Source: Protea cynaroides (taxonomy: Eukaryota > Streptophyta > Magnoliopsida > Proteales > Proteaceae). Taken from it: a stretch of 64,000 nt of DNA. Under the pieces are notes generated by a model. It was not told where the DNA came from and did no database searches. It was given only the letters and a program-made list of their open reading frames with translations. The DNA lies in assembly GCA_028583415.1 (NCBI GenBank), contig CM053266.1, positions 40,481,758 through 40,545,757 of the forward strand. The letters run 5' to 3'. How positions within the stretch are numbered: the stretch's first letter is position 1; each line of letters opens with the position of its first letter. Positions 9,294-21,700 of this stretch are shown in pieces. Both the position numbers and the translations under genes were made by a program.

Positions 9294-12200
9294 TCAAGTT
9301 GCATCTTTTGGTTTTGTCTTCTGCTTCTTGGAATCCAATGCAGCTAACCCTGTGCCTAATCCAACTGGAGCCTGATCTTGTTGGACAGCATCAGATCCAT
9401 TTTCTGCAGCATCTCCCTTGTCATTTTCCTTGGGGCCATTTACCTCTGGCTCTGGATTTTCTAATTGTCCATCATTTGGAACTTCCGGGGTCATCCCTGA
9501 GTTGATGATGTGGAGGAGTTGTGTGAGTGGTGGCATAGCTTGTACAGGGACACCATGTGGACGTACAAGGAGGCCCCTAGCTGCAGCTTTCTTTCTCACC
9601 TCTGCAGCTGCACGGGCAGCCCGCTCATCAACTCCCCTTCCTCGAGGAAGGGTCTCACCAATAATTGCTGCATTAAGGGATTTATTGGTTGATGCACCAA
9701 CATTTCCAGACCCCGTAGTGGCAGCAGACTGGAATGCCTGTATGAGATCAGGATGGGCCTGTCATGGAAAATATTACAGAGGGCATCAACTGGATTAATA
9801 CCAGATAGAAAGAGAGCTTCAGAAAAATAACATTATTGGGGTCCATCTTCAAAAATCTAGTCATCATCAACCCCCATAAATAAAATGTAGAAGTACCAAA
9901 ATACAAGCACCTTCAGAATAATGCATCAATGGATGGAATTGTTATTATATGTCGAGAGGGGGAGAGAGCCCATCTTGAGACTAGCGCTACGCGCTAATCT
10001 CAAGATGGCTAGTAGCCTCTCCTTCTCTCTTATTTTCTGATTAGTTTTTACCTTTTTTACCCTCTTAAGGTTATTTATCGATTGGAATGGAGAAGTCACA
10101 GCAAAATATTGTGACTCACAAAGTTACAGCAGCTCTCTCTTCTCTTCTTCCCCTTTATTTCTCTCTTACAATTTACCGGAGTAAAGTATAAATTCTTATG
10201 CTTGTCAAATTTCTCTAGGGTTTCCCTCAATGAGGCTTGACGAGGAAAAAATTAACCTAGTCTTTCTATTAAAGAGTTCTTTTGACAAGGGAAAAAAATT
10301 AACCTAGTCTTTCTATTAAAGAGTTCCAGAAATACCTTCAAGATGTCAAGAGCTTTCTGAGCAGAGGCCGCATTCACTGCTTGCCCTTTCTGTTTCTGTG
10401 CATTAGCCTACAAGAAGAAAACTCCACCAGATTAAGAGAGCAAACATATTTGTGTTAAACTATGCTTGAGCACTTCAACTCTAACACTTGTTACCATGAC
10501 CAGAAATTACCTGAAGTTCCCGCATTTTAAAGGTCTTTATCCAGTTCTGCGAGTCACGAGTCCTAGAATCTTCCTCCCCTAGTTGCTTAACAAGTATATC
10601 ATGTGTCTTTGTTTCATGCTGTCATATCAAATGTTTCACAGAAGGCACATTTTTTTATGGTTCCATAAATAAAGCCACATGATACACCACCAAATACAGT
10701 AAAAAGGACAAGATACATGCCTGGAGTGAAAGCTTGTAGGCACCCATACAGTTGAAGGCAATGGCAAGAGCATGGTAGCATACAGCAGTTTGAATGTGTT
10801 TCTCCCCTAGAAGCCGCTCATTCTTTTTTAAAGCTTCTTGCAAATAACGAAGAGCTATATTCATTTTTCCAATGTCCTGATACATCATTGCAACGTTTAT
10901 GAAAGTAGCAGCAACATCAGGATGATCTGGGCCACAGGATAAACTTAGCAAAAGCAATGTCCGGGACATGTGCCTTAGAGCAAGCTCCGTTTGATTGAGG
11001 CCATGGTAGAAAAGAGCCATGTTGCCATAACTGCAGTCAAGCAATAAAAGATCAAGTGAGCCTCTGAGCAATCAAAAGATGAACAGAATAAATGGGCAAT
11101 GAGTTGATGCCTGTGAGCTGTATCAGGGTGATCCAAACCAAGGCAGCGCTCATTAATGATAAGCTCTTTATGCTGCTGCATGATGGCTCCTGCCATGTCT
11201 CCAGCATGATAAAGAACCATTGCAAGGTACCTGAAATTTAAAATTAAAAAAAAATAATAATAAAAGAACATCATGATCAACTTTTGCATGTAATATATCT
11301 TTCAACACCTATTTCTTTGGTTTGATTAAACTCTCGAAGGCTATGGCACCAGAACCAATACCAGGAGCCTCCATCTCCTTCTCTCTCCCTACTCATCCCT
11401 CCTTTTGCATGTTCTTTAAAGTTTAAACACACAGTCTCAGTCTCTCAAATTACCAATTAAACAATATTAACTATGGCCCTTGAGTTATGTACATGTAATA
11501 CCCATCCCTTGGCTAATATGTCCATGCATTCAAGCCCCCAGCCCCCAGCCCCCGTGTTCTTTTGTGCTCCAAAGACACTCCAAACATTTGAAGCTTAGAA
11601 ATTTACCATGCAGGCAGTTCAAATCTGTGCCAAAGTCTTATTTCATTCCATGATTCAGTCATCAAATTAAATCCTAACTATTTCACACCATGGTTCAGGT
11701 GGCAAAATACAGACTTGTTATTGAAATATTAACTTCATTATTTATAATAATTAATTATGTATCGATAATTAACCATTATTGAAGAATTTCATAGTCACGT
11801 CTCCCCCGTGTCTCAGTTGCAATAATACGACTCTTGAAATATCAAAACACTGAAATCATAAGAAATTCATAGGTTTCTAAATAGTGATTATGTATAAATA
11901 ACAATCATAAGCAGCAGCAATTATCTTAGCTTTTTGTAGGTTTCTTATTGAAATTGAAACTTATAATCCTTCAATGATTTCTCCAAGAATCACAAGAAGA
12001 TTAGAAATGGAAAAGCAGCTAAATGCTAGAGGAAATTACTATTATCAACAGCAGCTATCAACCTTTGGTGCATTTCATGATTATAAAATTATGTGAGATT
12101 CATTTCTTTCCATGGTTATTGATATATAAACAAAAAAACCATAAACTGCAGCAATTATCTAAAGCTTTTTTTCTGGAATATTTATCTGAAAAAGAACACT

Positions 12201-15200
12201 TATAATCCTCAGATGTCATTCACAAAGATCGCAAATTGAGAATAAGAAGGAAAGAGCTGCTAAATGGTTGAGGAAATGACTATTACCGACAGCAATTAGC
12301 GACCTCTCTATGCATGGGACCAGTAACCTGCATCCGATAAATTAAACAAACATCAAAACTCAATAAAGGGCAAGCAGAATAACAAGCATATAGAAAATCC
12401 AATAGTCCATAAAAATGGAAAAGACCGTACTTGCTGAAGTATAGAAAATGCTTCAGAAAATAATGTGAAAGCTTCAGTAAGCAATCCCTGGAAAACAATA
12501 GAGGTGAGACTGCTTAGGGGCAAATAGGTATTTTTCTTCTAATTATGTGACAAAAAAAAACATATAATACATGCAGTTGCAGTTGAAATATCAGATACAC
12601 TTAGGTTGAATAATACGAAGCACATTGCATACCTCAGCCAAGCGGATCTTTCCTGTTTCCACTAGATCCCTAGCTTCTGAACATACTGGAACCGAATGCT
12701 TTACGACAGGTTGAAGATTCAAGATATCTGATACTTGAAATGGTGTTGCTGCATCCAGTTCATATTTGCGAGCTGCAATCGTTATGCCTACCTGTTTAGG
12801 CAGATCAAGTTCAGGCACAATACAGAACATATTACAGCACTACTGCCGAACATAATAGCAGTGAGCCTACAACCATTTAAAGACAGCTCCATAATAGCAG
12901 TGAGCCTACAACCATTTAAAGACAGCTCTTCACAATCTCAATCATTTATAACATTTTTTTCTATAAAAAAAAATAATACGCAAATTAAAACAAAAACAAG
13001 TAACATGAGCCAAAATATTCATCCAATTTGTAGAATATGAGAGGACACATTTAATACCAACAGAATAACTTCTACAAATTTGGTCATGTCCCAAAAGAAA
13101 TTAACAAAATTTCCATAAAGCAATTCTTGTTAGAAGGCAAACACTTTCCTTTATTTTTAAGAAGCGTACTTCATAAGACAATTACACAAACACAATCCTC
13201 CTACAAGCTTCACTGGGTCTCTTTTGGTATTATTCATATAGAAATGAATTTGTCATAAACACAAATAGATACTGAAGTGGTATATTTATGTGAATTTGTT
13301 ACCTGAACCATATAAAGAAGTGAAGATATTCATGTTTTCTCCCTCCTGCCCCTCAAATATCTTTCTAAGAAGATAAATCTTTTAGAACAGAGCAGTGAAA
13401 TATGTACTTTTCTTATGCCACAAAATCTAATGGAGCATCTTTTATTGTACGTATGCAGAGCAGCTTCTAGAAGTTCTTATTGACCCCCTCATAAGAGAAG
13501 TAGATGCTTCACCTGTTTGGGCTGTGATTTTTTTTTTTCCTGCATACAGTATCGATTGTTTGATCTCATAAAAATTTTAAACTTACTCTATAACATCCCC
13601 TCTTAGTAGCTATGAAGCCAATGAAGCATTGTCATTCATCCTCTATCAGCGTGAGTATGTGACAAATATATAAGCATTCAAAGACAACCGAAAACATAAC
13701 TGCAGAAGCTAGCATCAAGGTACATAATTTTACCTACACATTGGGAGGTTAGCATCAAGATACATAATTTTACCTACACATTCAGAGACAATATAGCTTT
13801 CAATAAATGTGTAACTAGTCAGGACATAGCTAATAGTTTGAAACCAAAGTTGGCACATAAACACCACCTTTAAGATGGCAATATATCCAGATGACAGAAC
13901 ACCAGAATAATTTACTTTCTTTTTTTAAGGGCGAGGGTGCAGAGGGAGGGGGGAAATGTCAAAGATAATATGTTCATTTTATTACTTATTGGCAAGCATT
14001 ATATGATGACAGTTAGCAGTCGGCAGTCCTGCTAACATGAAGCAAAACTAAACTCACCTTTTGGCACAGATTGCGAATAACAGAGACTTTTTTCACACGC
14101 AATCTTGCATCCTCTGGCAATTCGAACTACATGAAAAAGATATCATTAAACGACAGCATAATATGCCAATAGATAATTCAAACAATTCCATCCTTCTTGA
14201 AGATACCTGATATTTAAATTTTGCAAACTCTTGAATATCAGCCCAAAGACCATCTGAGTTAATATGCAAATATGATGATTGGTTTTTTGTTGCAAATGAT
14301 GCACTTTTCAATCTTGCATGCCCCCTAGAAGACTTGCCTAAAGCTTGGTGGTTTGCTTGGTCCTGATAAAGTTATAGCCAGATGTTAACCACTAGGACAA
14401 TGTTAAACTTAAATTAAGGCGGGTAGGGAAGAGAGAGGAGGTAAAACAACTAAAAAAATACCTATAACCACAAATAAGAAACAATTAAAGAGAACAATTG
14501 TAACATCAGTTATTGTCTCTCTCATACCTTCTTTTGGGTTCTGGAGTGCATACTGTTAGTACTACCTTTTGCCCCTCCAGGTTGACAGTGTCCAAAGAAA
14601 CAATTTAAAAAATGTGAGATTGCTGGTCCAAGATCATGATCTTGAGACTCTCTCAAAATATCCTGCATGACCATGAAATGAAGACAAACATATCAGTCAC
14701 CTATCATTATAATGAAGATGAAATTATGGTTTTAATATCCTGCATGACCATGAAATGAAGACAAACATCAGTCACCTACCATTATAATGAAGATGAAAAT
14801 ATGGCTTTGCTACATCCAATTATGGTGAAAGTCTCAAAATCTTACTTTTTTACATTGTCCTTATAAAAGTCCAAGAGCTCAGATTTCTTTTTAAGGAAAA
14901 AAGTTTCAATGACATAAATGGCGCATGTTTATTCAGTTCACAATGCCTCAACCATGATAATTTTTAACAAGCAAAGGGTGATTTCATTAGCCAGAAACAA
15001 AATTTTATAGCATAAAATTTCTTAGATGACAAGCTGCACAGAATATATTGCAAAAAAAATGAAATGATAAAGCCTTAAGGGACAAAAAAGCAAGAAATTA
15101 TAATCTGGCAGCACCACAATAAGCACTGTTAAGAAAGCATGGATCTCAAAGCCAGAGAGATAGGCAAGCATTTTCCTCCACCCATTACCAAATATCAGAT

Positions 15201-15634
15201 TCAGCTTCATTCAAAAGTGCTTTAGAGAGTACATGGTTGTAGCAAAGCAATGTAGCACACAAAAGTGAAGTTGGGTTGGGTAACCTGAACCAGAACTAAG
15301 CCAACAGGAGCTTTTGCTCAGGTTTAATGGCCTTTCTTCTCCTTTGAGTCCTTTCTACCCAGCAGCCTTTCCTTTCCTAATGACTCATCAACATGACATG
15401 ACATTCTCTAACTATGAATCTGAAAAGTAAGAAATATTTTAATCTTATCTTCAATTTGTGGCACTTGATTTTTTATTCCTTAATCTCTCTCATCTTTCTT
15501 ACTGTAAGGTGCGCATAGTTGTCAAGGCAACAAGGCGATCCAAGGCGTTTGAGGCCATCCTGGGTGCCTAGGCGCCTAGGCGACCAAGGCATTCCCAGTG
15601 TATTTTTTTTTTTAAATATTAATGCTATATTAAT

Positions 15635-15715
<81 letters not shown>

Positions 15716-18700
15716 GCATTCTACATAAATAAACATTTAAGACATAGCTTAATTAATATAAGAAAACCAACAAAGAAACAAATAATTGAGTTTAGTAGGC
15801 AACACGTATTTATGACTAACATTTGCTTATTTCTAACAAATTTTACCGGAGCGTAACTCCTTTAGTATACTTCGGATTCAAGCAATCTCAAATTCGTTGC
15901 AAAGCTAGTATAATAAGCTTTCCAACAAATCCTAGATTGCTTGAATCCGAGTTATAATGAAGGAGTTACACTCTGGTCAAACCTTGTTCGAAGTACGCGA
16001 ATGCTGTTAAAAGTCGTCTGAATGTAAATTATTTTTTGGGCATCAAAGCAAGAGATTATTTTGACGCGCTCTTAGTTTTTAGTGATGCTTTACTATAATA
16101 AGATTTATAGAATTTTTATATTTGGAAAAAAAAATTCCTAGCATTTTGAAGTTGAAAATCACCCCCGCACCCGAAAATACGATTTTTGTTCTTAAACTGG
16201 AGGGTTGACTTTTTATTCTTCTGGAATTTGAATTTTAAACTATTTTTATTGGATTCAAATAGGGGGTATTTGCTTATTTATGAATAATATCTTAAGTAAA
16301 TGTATTACTTCAATGATATTAGTCATAAATAAGTACTGTCTGATAAATGTTGTTCCTGTCTAGCATAATAAATCCTGTGAAGCAAATTCAGAGATCAAAG
16401 GGAAAAAAAACACATATAAGACCCAAGGCGACCGCCCAGGCATTCTGGGCGCCCAAGGCGTCCAAAGCGGTGCCTAAGCAACGCCCAGAGAGCCTGGGCG
16501 GTCATAAGGCGCCTAGGCCCTGGAATCACGCCTGGACGCCTAGGCGACGCCTTGACAACTATGAAGGTGCGTAGAAACGATGATAATATATACTTAATCC
16601 TATTTTTATCTCTTAATTTTTTTTATCTAAATATTTTAGTCATTTATCTTTATCTTTTCTCTTTCTGTAGTTGAATAGAAACTTTGGTGATCGAAAGATT
16701 TAAAAAGAAGGTAAGACAATAAGACAATGTTACTTTCTTCTATATTCCAAAGTTTAAACCATTATGAACTCCTTATCAGTCCAGCTCCAGCTAAGAACGG
16801 AACCAAAAAGAATATTGAGTGGTTGTAAATGCTCTATAGCTATCTTATCTTGCTTTTATACAATGTAACCGTGCACAAATCCATCAACAAATCATTCGTT
16901 ACAGATACGACATCTCTTATGAGTACTTAACTTTTTACATGGTACGGGTCCCATTGCCACACGCTTTTGACTAATGTAACCGTGACTAATAACTACAATT
17001 TTACTGGTACAAGTAACTTACAACAAGATTTTCCTTTAATTTTTAACCCCTCCCCTATTCCCAAATGTAGGATTTTGATCAGATTTTGGTCATTTCAACC
17101 AAATTTCGGTTTTTGCCAACCACCAAAATTTGAAATTTCTAACCTTGACCCAAGCTCTTCCATGCATACAAAGTACAAACACTAGTGTGTTCAGTGTTCA
17201 CATACTCAATTAGGTATGTATGCATAAACATAATCAAGATTCTAGCTTGAGCTGCCCAATGTGGCCAACCTGCCTTGGGATGAGCTTGGGTGTGGCAAAT
17301 TCAAACCTGAGGTTCCACCACCACCACCACCAAAAAAAAAAAAAAAAAAACAAGCCCATTCAAAGTTGCAGTCCCAGCAAGTATCTTCCAAACTAAGTGT
17401 CAGAGAGATGGGTAGCTTCCATACTATAAGATGTGCAATAGGAAAAAAGGAGGGAAAATAAAAAATGGTAGATCAGATTAGAAGGGAATCATATGGGATC
17501 CAGCATCAGAAACTAGAATACAGGTCCACTTTCTCTTCGCTGCCACGTTGTTTTGCTTGTCCACGTGATGGAATGGTTAGGCAAAAAGAAAAAAAATATC
17601 AAAGAGTGATTCAGCTGCAACACATGCATCAGGTACAAGGTGCTTCATTGTTGAAATAGCATGCATAAAGCAGCAGGGACAAAGTCACTAAAGGCTAGTA
17701 CCAAATTGTTAGCAGACATCTAGGGTCCATATGTAGTAGATAAATTACTTTTATTCTCAAGAGGGTGGACGAGCAATGAAACAAAAGCTCGATGTATCTA
17801 ATTCAGAATGATATATCTCACTAACAAATGAAATGAAAATGAAAAATAGAACATAAGATGTATAGGTCAGACCGATCACCTTGACAATATGTTTTGCAGA
17901 CCTAACAATAATCTCACTAACACAGAGATCCCATATATGTGGTAAATGTTTGGTCATATTAGCCACCTGGAACAAGAAAAAATAATGAGAGGAAGATTAA
18001 AAAAATAATAAAATATAAAAAATAAAAAAAAAGATACTCAAATAGTCAGAAAAAATATTCTTCTGTATAGATTATATGTTCACCAATATCTTTTCATAGT
18101 ATAAAGCGACGGAAGACAGAACAATTCCAATGCACAATTAATTGTCTACAGACACCATCATCAGATATGCTTACTTTTCCAATGTAACGGACATTAATTC
18201 CATGAGCATGGAGTGCTTCTGTCAGAGTCTGGCCATCCATGGGTGAAACCTCAAGCGTGCAAAGATCTTCTACAAACTTAGGGAGCACAACATCTGTAAG
18301 ATATAAACCAGCCTTCCTCACACTCTCTTCATCTGCCGCTATCTCCTGATGAACATAGAGGTGTAAAATATAAGAATAAAGTAAGAATCACTGAGAACCT
18401 AGAAAAGGTTGTGAAGACTCACCTCTTGACTTCCAGTCAACTTAAACTCAGTGAAGACATTAGGATTTAAAAGTACTTCCTCACATAATGCACCACTCTC
18501 AGCAAGTGAAGAACTGCATTCTTTGGCAGCCTTACTGTCCTCTTTACCTTTTGTACTCTATGGAAAACAATACACAAGCAACTTAAATTAAGGACAAATA
18601 GTGGAGTACAAAGCCACGACTTGATTTAATACATGTATGAGAAAAAGCACATGATAATGTGTCAAACATTATAAATTTAACAAGCAGAAAATATTCACAG

Positions 18701-21700
18701 AGTTTAATAATAACATTGCACTGATAAAAAAAGACTAATAAAGTAATGCAGAAAAGGATTACAGGATCTCTAGCAAGAAATAAATTAAAACTATATAACA
18801 AGTATGATGCGGTCCTAAGTTGCAAAACCCTAACAGGGATGGAAGTCTAAAGGTGGGTTATTCTAAAATAAATGAAGTCAAGATTTTCTTATATTGCATT
18901 TATTCAAAATGTTTTGTGCATGTGTTTAGTGCCGTGTGTAACTCCACCAGTGTTGAAGGAGGAGGGTTGGTAGCCGGCATCCAAAAAACACCAAGCTAAA
19001 CCCTTAACATGGATTCACAAACAAAAGACATTCAGTGTAATACTAAGGCATTCTCCGTAAACGATACGTTACACCTAGACCCTGGTGGAGCCAAAAAAGG
19101 GCAGGGGCCGCCAAATTGAAGCTTGGATGTGGGGATAAATAGGCAAGGTTACTTGCACCATGGACGAGTGCGAGCAAAGAAGCTAGTTCATAAGCATAGG
19201 ATTAGATTAGCATCTTGGAACATAGTCTTTAATAGATAAGATCCGAGAATTGATAGATGTTATGAAGATAGCTTGTATTCAAGAGACTAGATGGAAAGGT
19301 AAAAAGGATAGTTGGATGACTTTAAACTTTGGTATACATGGAATAGAAGTACTAGCAGTGGAGTGGGCGTAATAGTCTATAAAGATTTAAAGAACGATGT
19401 GGTGGATGTTAAAAGATTTGGTGATGATTATAGCCAACAATCTGGTGTTGGAGAAAGAGGTTGTCAATATAATTAGTGCTTACGCACCCTAAGTAGAATT
19501 AGATACAGGTAACTAGCTACAATTTTGGGAACACATGGATGACTTACTGCAAAGTTTTAGACAAAGAGAAAAAAAAGATAATAGGTAGTGACTTGAATAG
19601 ACATGTAAGGGGAGATCGTAAAGGTTATGAAGGTGTACATAGAGGATATGGTTTTGGAGTAAGGAATGAGGAGGGGACTTCAATTTTAGATTTTGTTATG
19701 GCTTATGATTTATCTAGTGTAAACACATAATTCGAAAAAAAAATTGAGGAGCATTTAGTCCCCCTCAAATATGGGCATCATAGTAGCCAATAGATTTCTT
19801 TCAAACTAGAAGGTCTGATAGGCTACTATGTAAGGATTGTAAGGTTATACAAGGGGCGAGCCCAACCACACAATATAGATTATTGGACATGGATATGTGT
19901 CGCATTACGCCAAATCGTAAAAAAGGTCGGGTTTTTTTACCCTTGGATAAAGTGTTGGAGCTTAAAAGAAAATACCTTGAAAGTCTTTTTTGATAATGTG
20001 GTCAATCAAGGAAAAGTGGGACACTGAGGGAAACACTAATACAATATGGAACAAAATGACTGCTTGTATTAAAAAAGTTGCTACAAATGTTCAAGGTGTA
20101 TCGAAGGGAAAACATCATTCCCATAGGGAGTCTTGGTGATTGGATGATGAGGTTTAAGCAGCCATCAAAACTAAAAAAAAATAGTTTTAAGACATGGTGA
20201 AAGACTAAGAATATAGAAGATCTAAACAGGTATAGACTTGCCAGAAAAAAAAATCCAAGGTTATGGGAAAAGTAAGAGCGAAGAAATATAAAGATCTTTA
20301 TAACAATCTGAGCACAAAGGAAGGGGAAAAAACTATCTATAAAATAGCTAAGACAAGGTAAAAGAAGAGTAGAGATCTAAACCATGTAAGATGTATTAAA
20401 AGTGTAGATGGTAGAGTTTGAGTGAGGGATGAAGACATTAAAGAGAGATGGAACGATTATTTTTATAGCCTCCTAAATGAAGACACTTCGAGTAATATTG
20501 TCCCAAAATGCTGCATTACCCATCTAGACACCATAAGTCGTAGGTATAAATGAAAAATTAAGGAGTCAGAAGTAAAAGAAACTTTAAGGAGGATGAATGT
20601 AAGCAAAACACCCAGCCCAAATGAGGTTCCAATAGAATTATGGAAGAGCCTAGGAATTGATTGAGTATCTTGGCTAACCAAGTTGTTCAATAAGATTATG
20701 AACATAAGGAAAATGCCAAATGTATGGAAGAAAAGCATTGTGGTTCCAATTTATGAAAATAAAGGTGATATTCAAAGTTGCATTAACTACAGAAGCATAT
20801 AACTAATGAGTCATACTACAAAACCACGAGAGAGAGTTACTGAAACTCGAATGAGACAAGAAACTACTATTACGAATAACCAACTTAGTTTTATGCAAGG
20901 TAAAGAAGCTATTTACTTAGTATATTCATAATAAATATTAAGAGAATGTAAGAAGGGCCTCCATATGATCTTTATTGACCTAGAAAAAACTTACGACCGA
21001 GTCCCTAAAGATTTAATCTGTCAAGTACTAGGAAAAAAATGTGTATCAAGCAAATATGTGGACATAGTCAAGGATATGTATTATAATATGGTGACTAGAG
21101 TGAAAACCATGGGTGGTAAGGTAGTGAACTCCCAATTACAAATAGGGAACATTAAGGATCAGTTTTAAGCCCTTATTTGTTTACCCTTATTATGAATGAG
21201 TTAACCAAAGACATTCAAGATGAAGTTCCTTGGCACATGCTTTTTGCTAATGATATTGTTTTGGTGGATGAGACAAAAGCAGGGACAAAAACCAAGTTGA
21301 AGTTATGAAGATCAACATTGGAATCAAAAGGTATTAAAATGAGTAAAATGAAGACGGAGTATATAGTGTATAACTTTAGTCACATAAGGACATATAATAC
21401 GGGGGTGAAAATTGATGAGAGAGATACCACAAAATGATTATTATATGTATCTAGGTTCAATCATAAATAAAGAAGGTGATATAGAAGATGGTGTTTCATA
21501 AAAGATTAAAATAGGATAATGAAGTGGACAGGTGCGTCTGGAGTGTTGTGTGATCGGCATATTCCTTTAACTTAACAAAAAAAATTATAGGACAATCATT
21601 TGGATCGACAAGACATTTCGTGAATCAATGGAATGTATGTCTATCCATAAACAACTATTCTAGATGTATATCTAGGGGATCTCTCTATACATATAAAAGT

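Noticed and set aside
15473..15736. Open frames on both strands rich in Ile-Tyr repeats
   Set aside because: They are translations of the (TA)n tract inside the hAT-like element.
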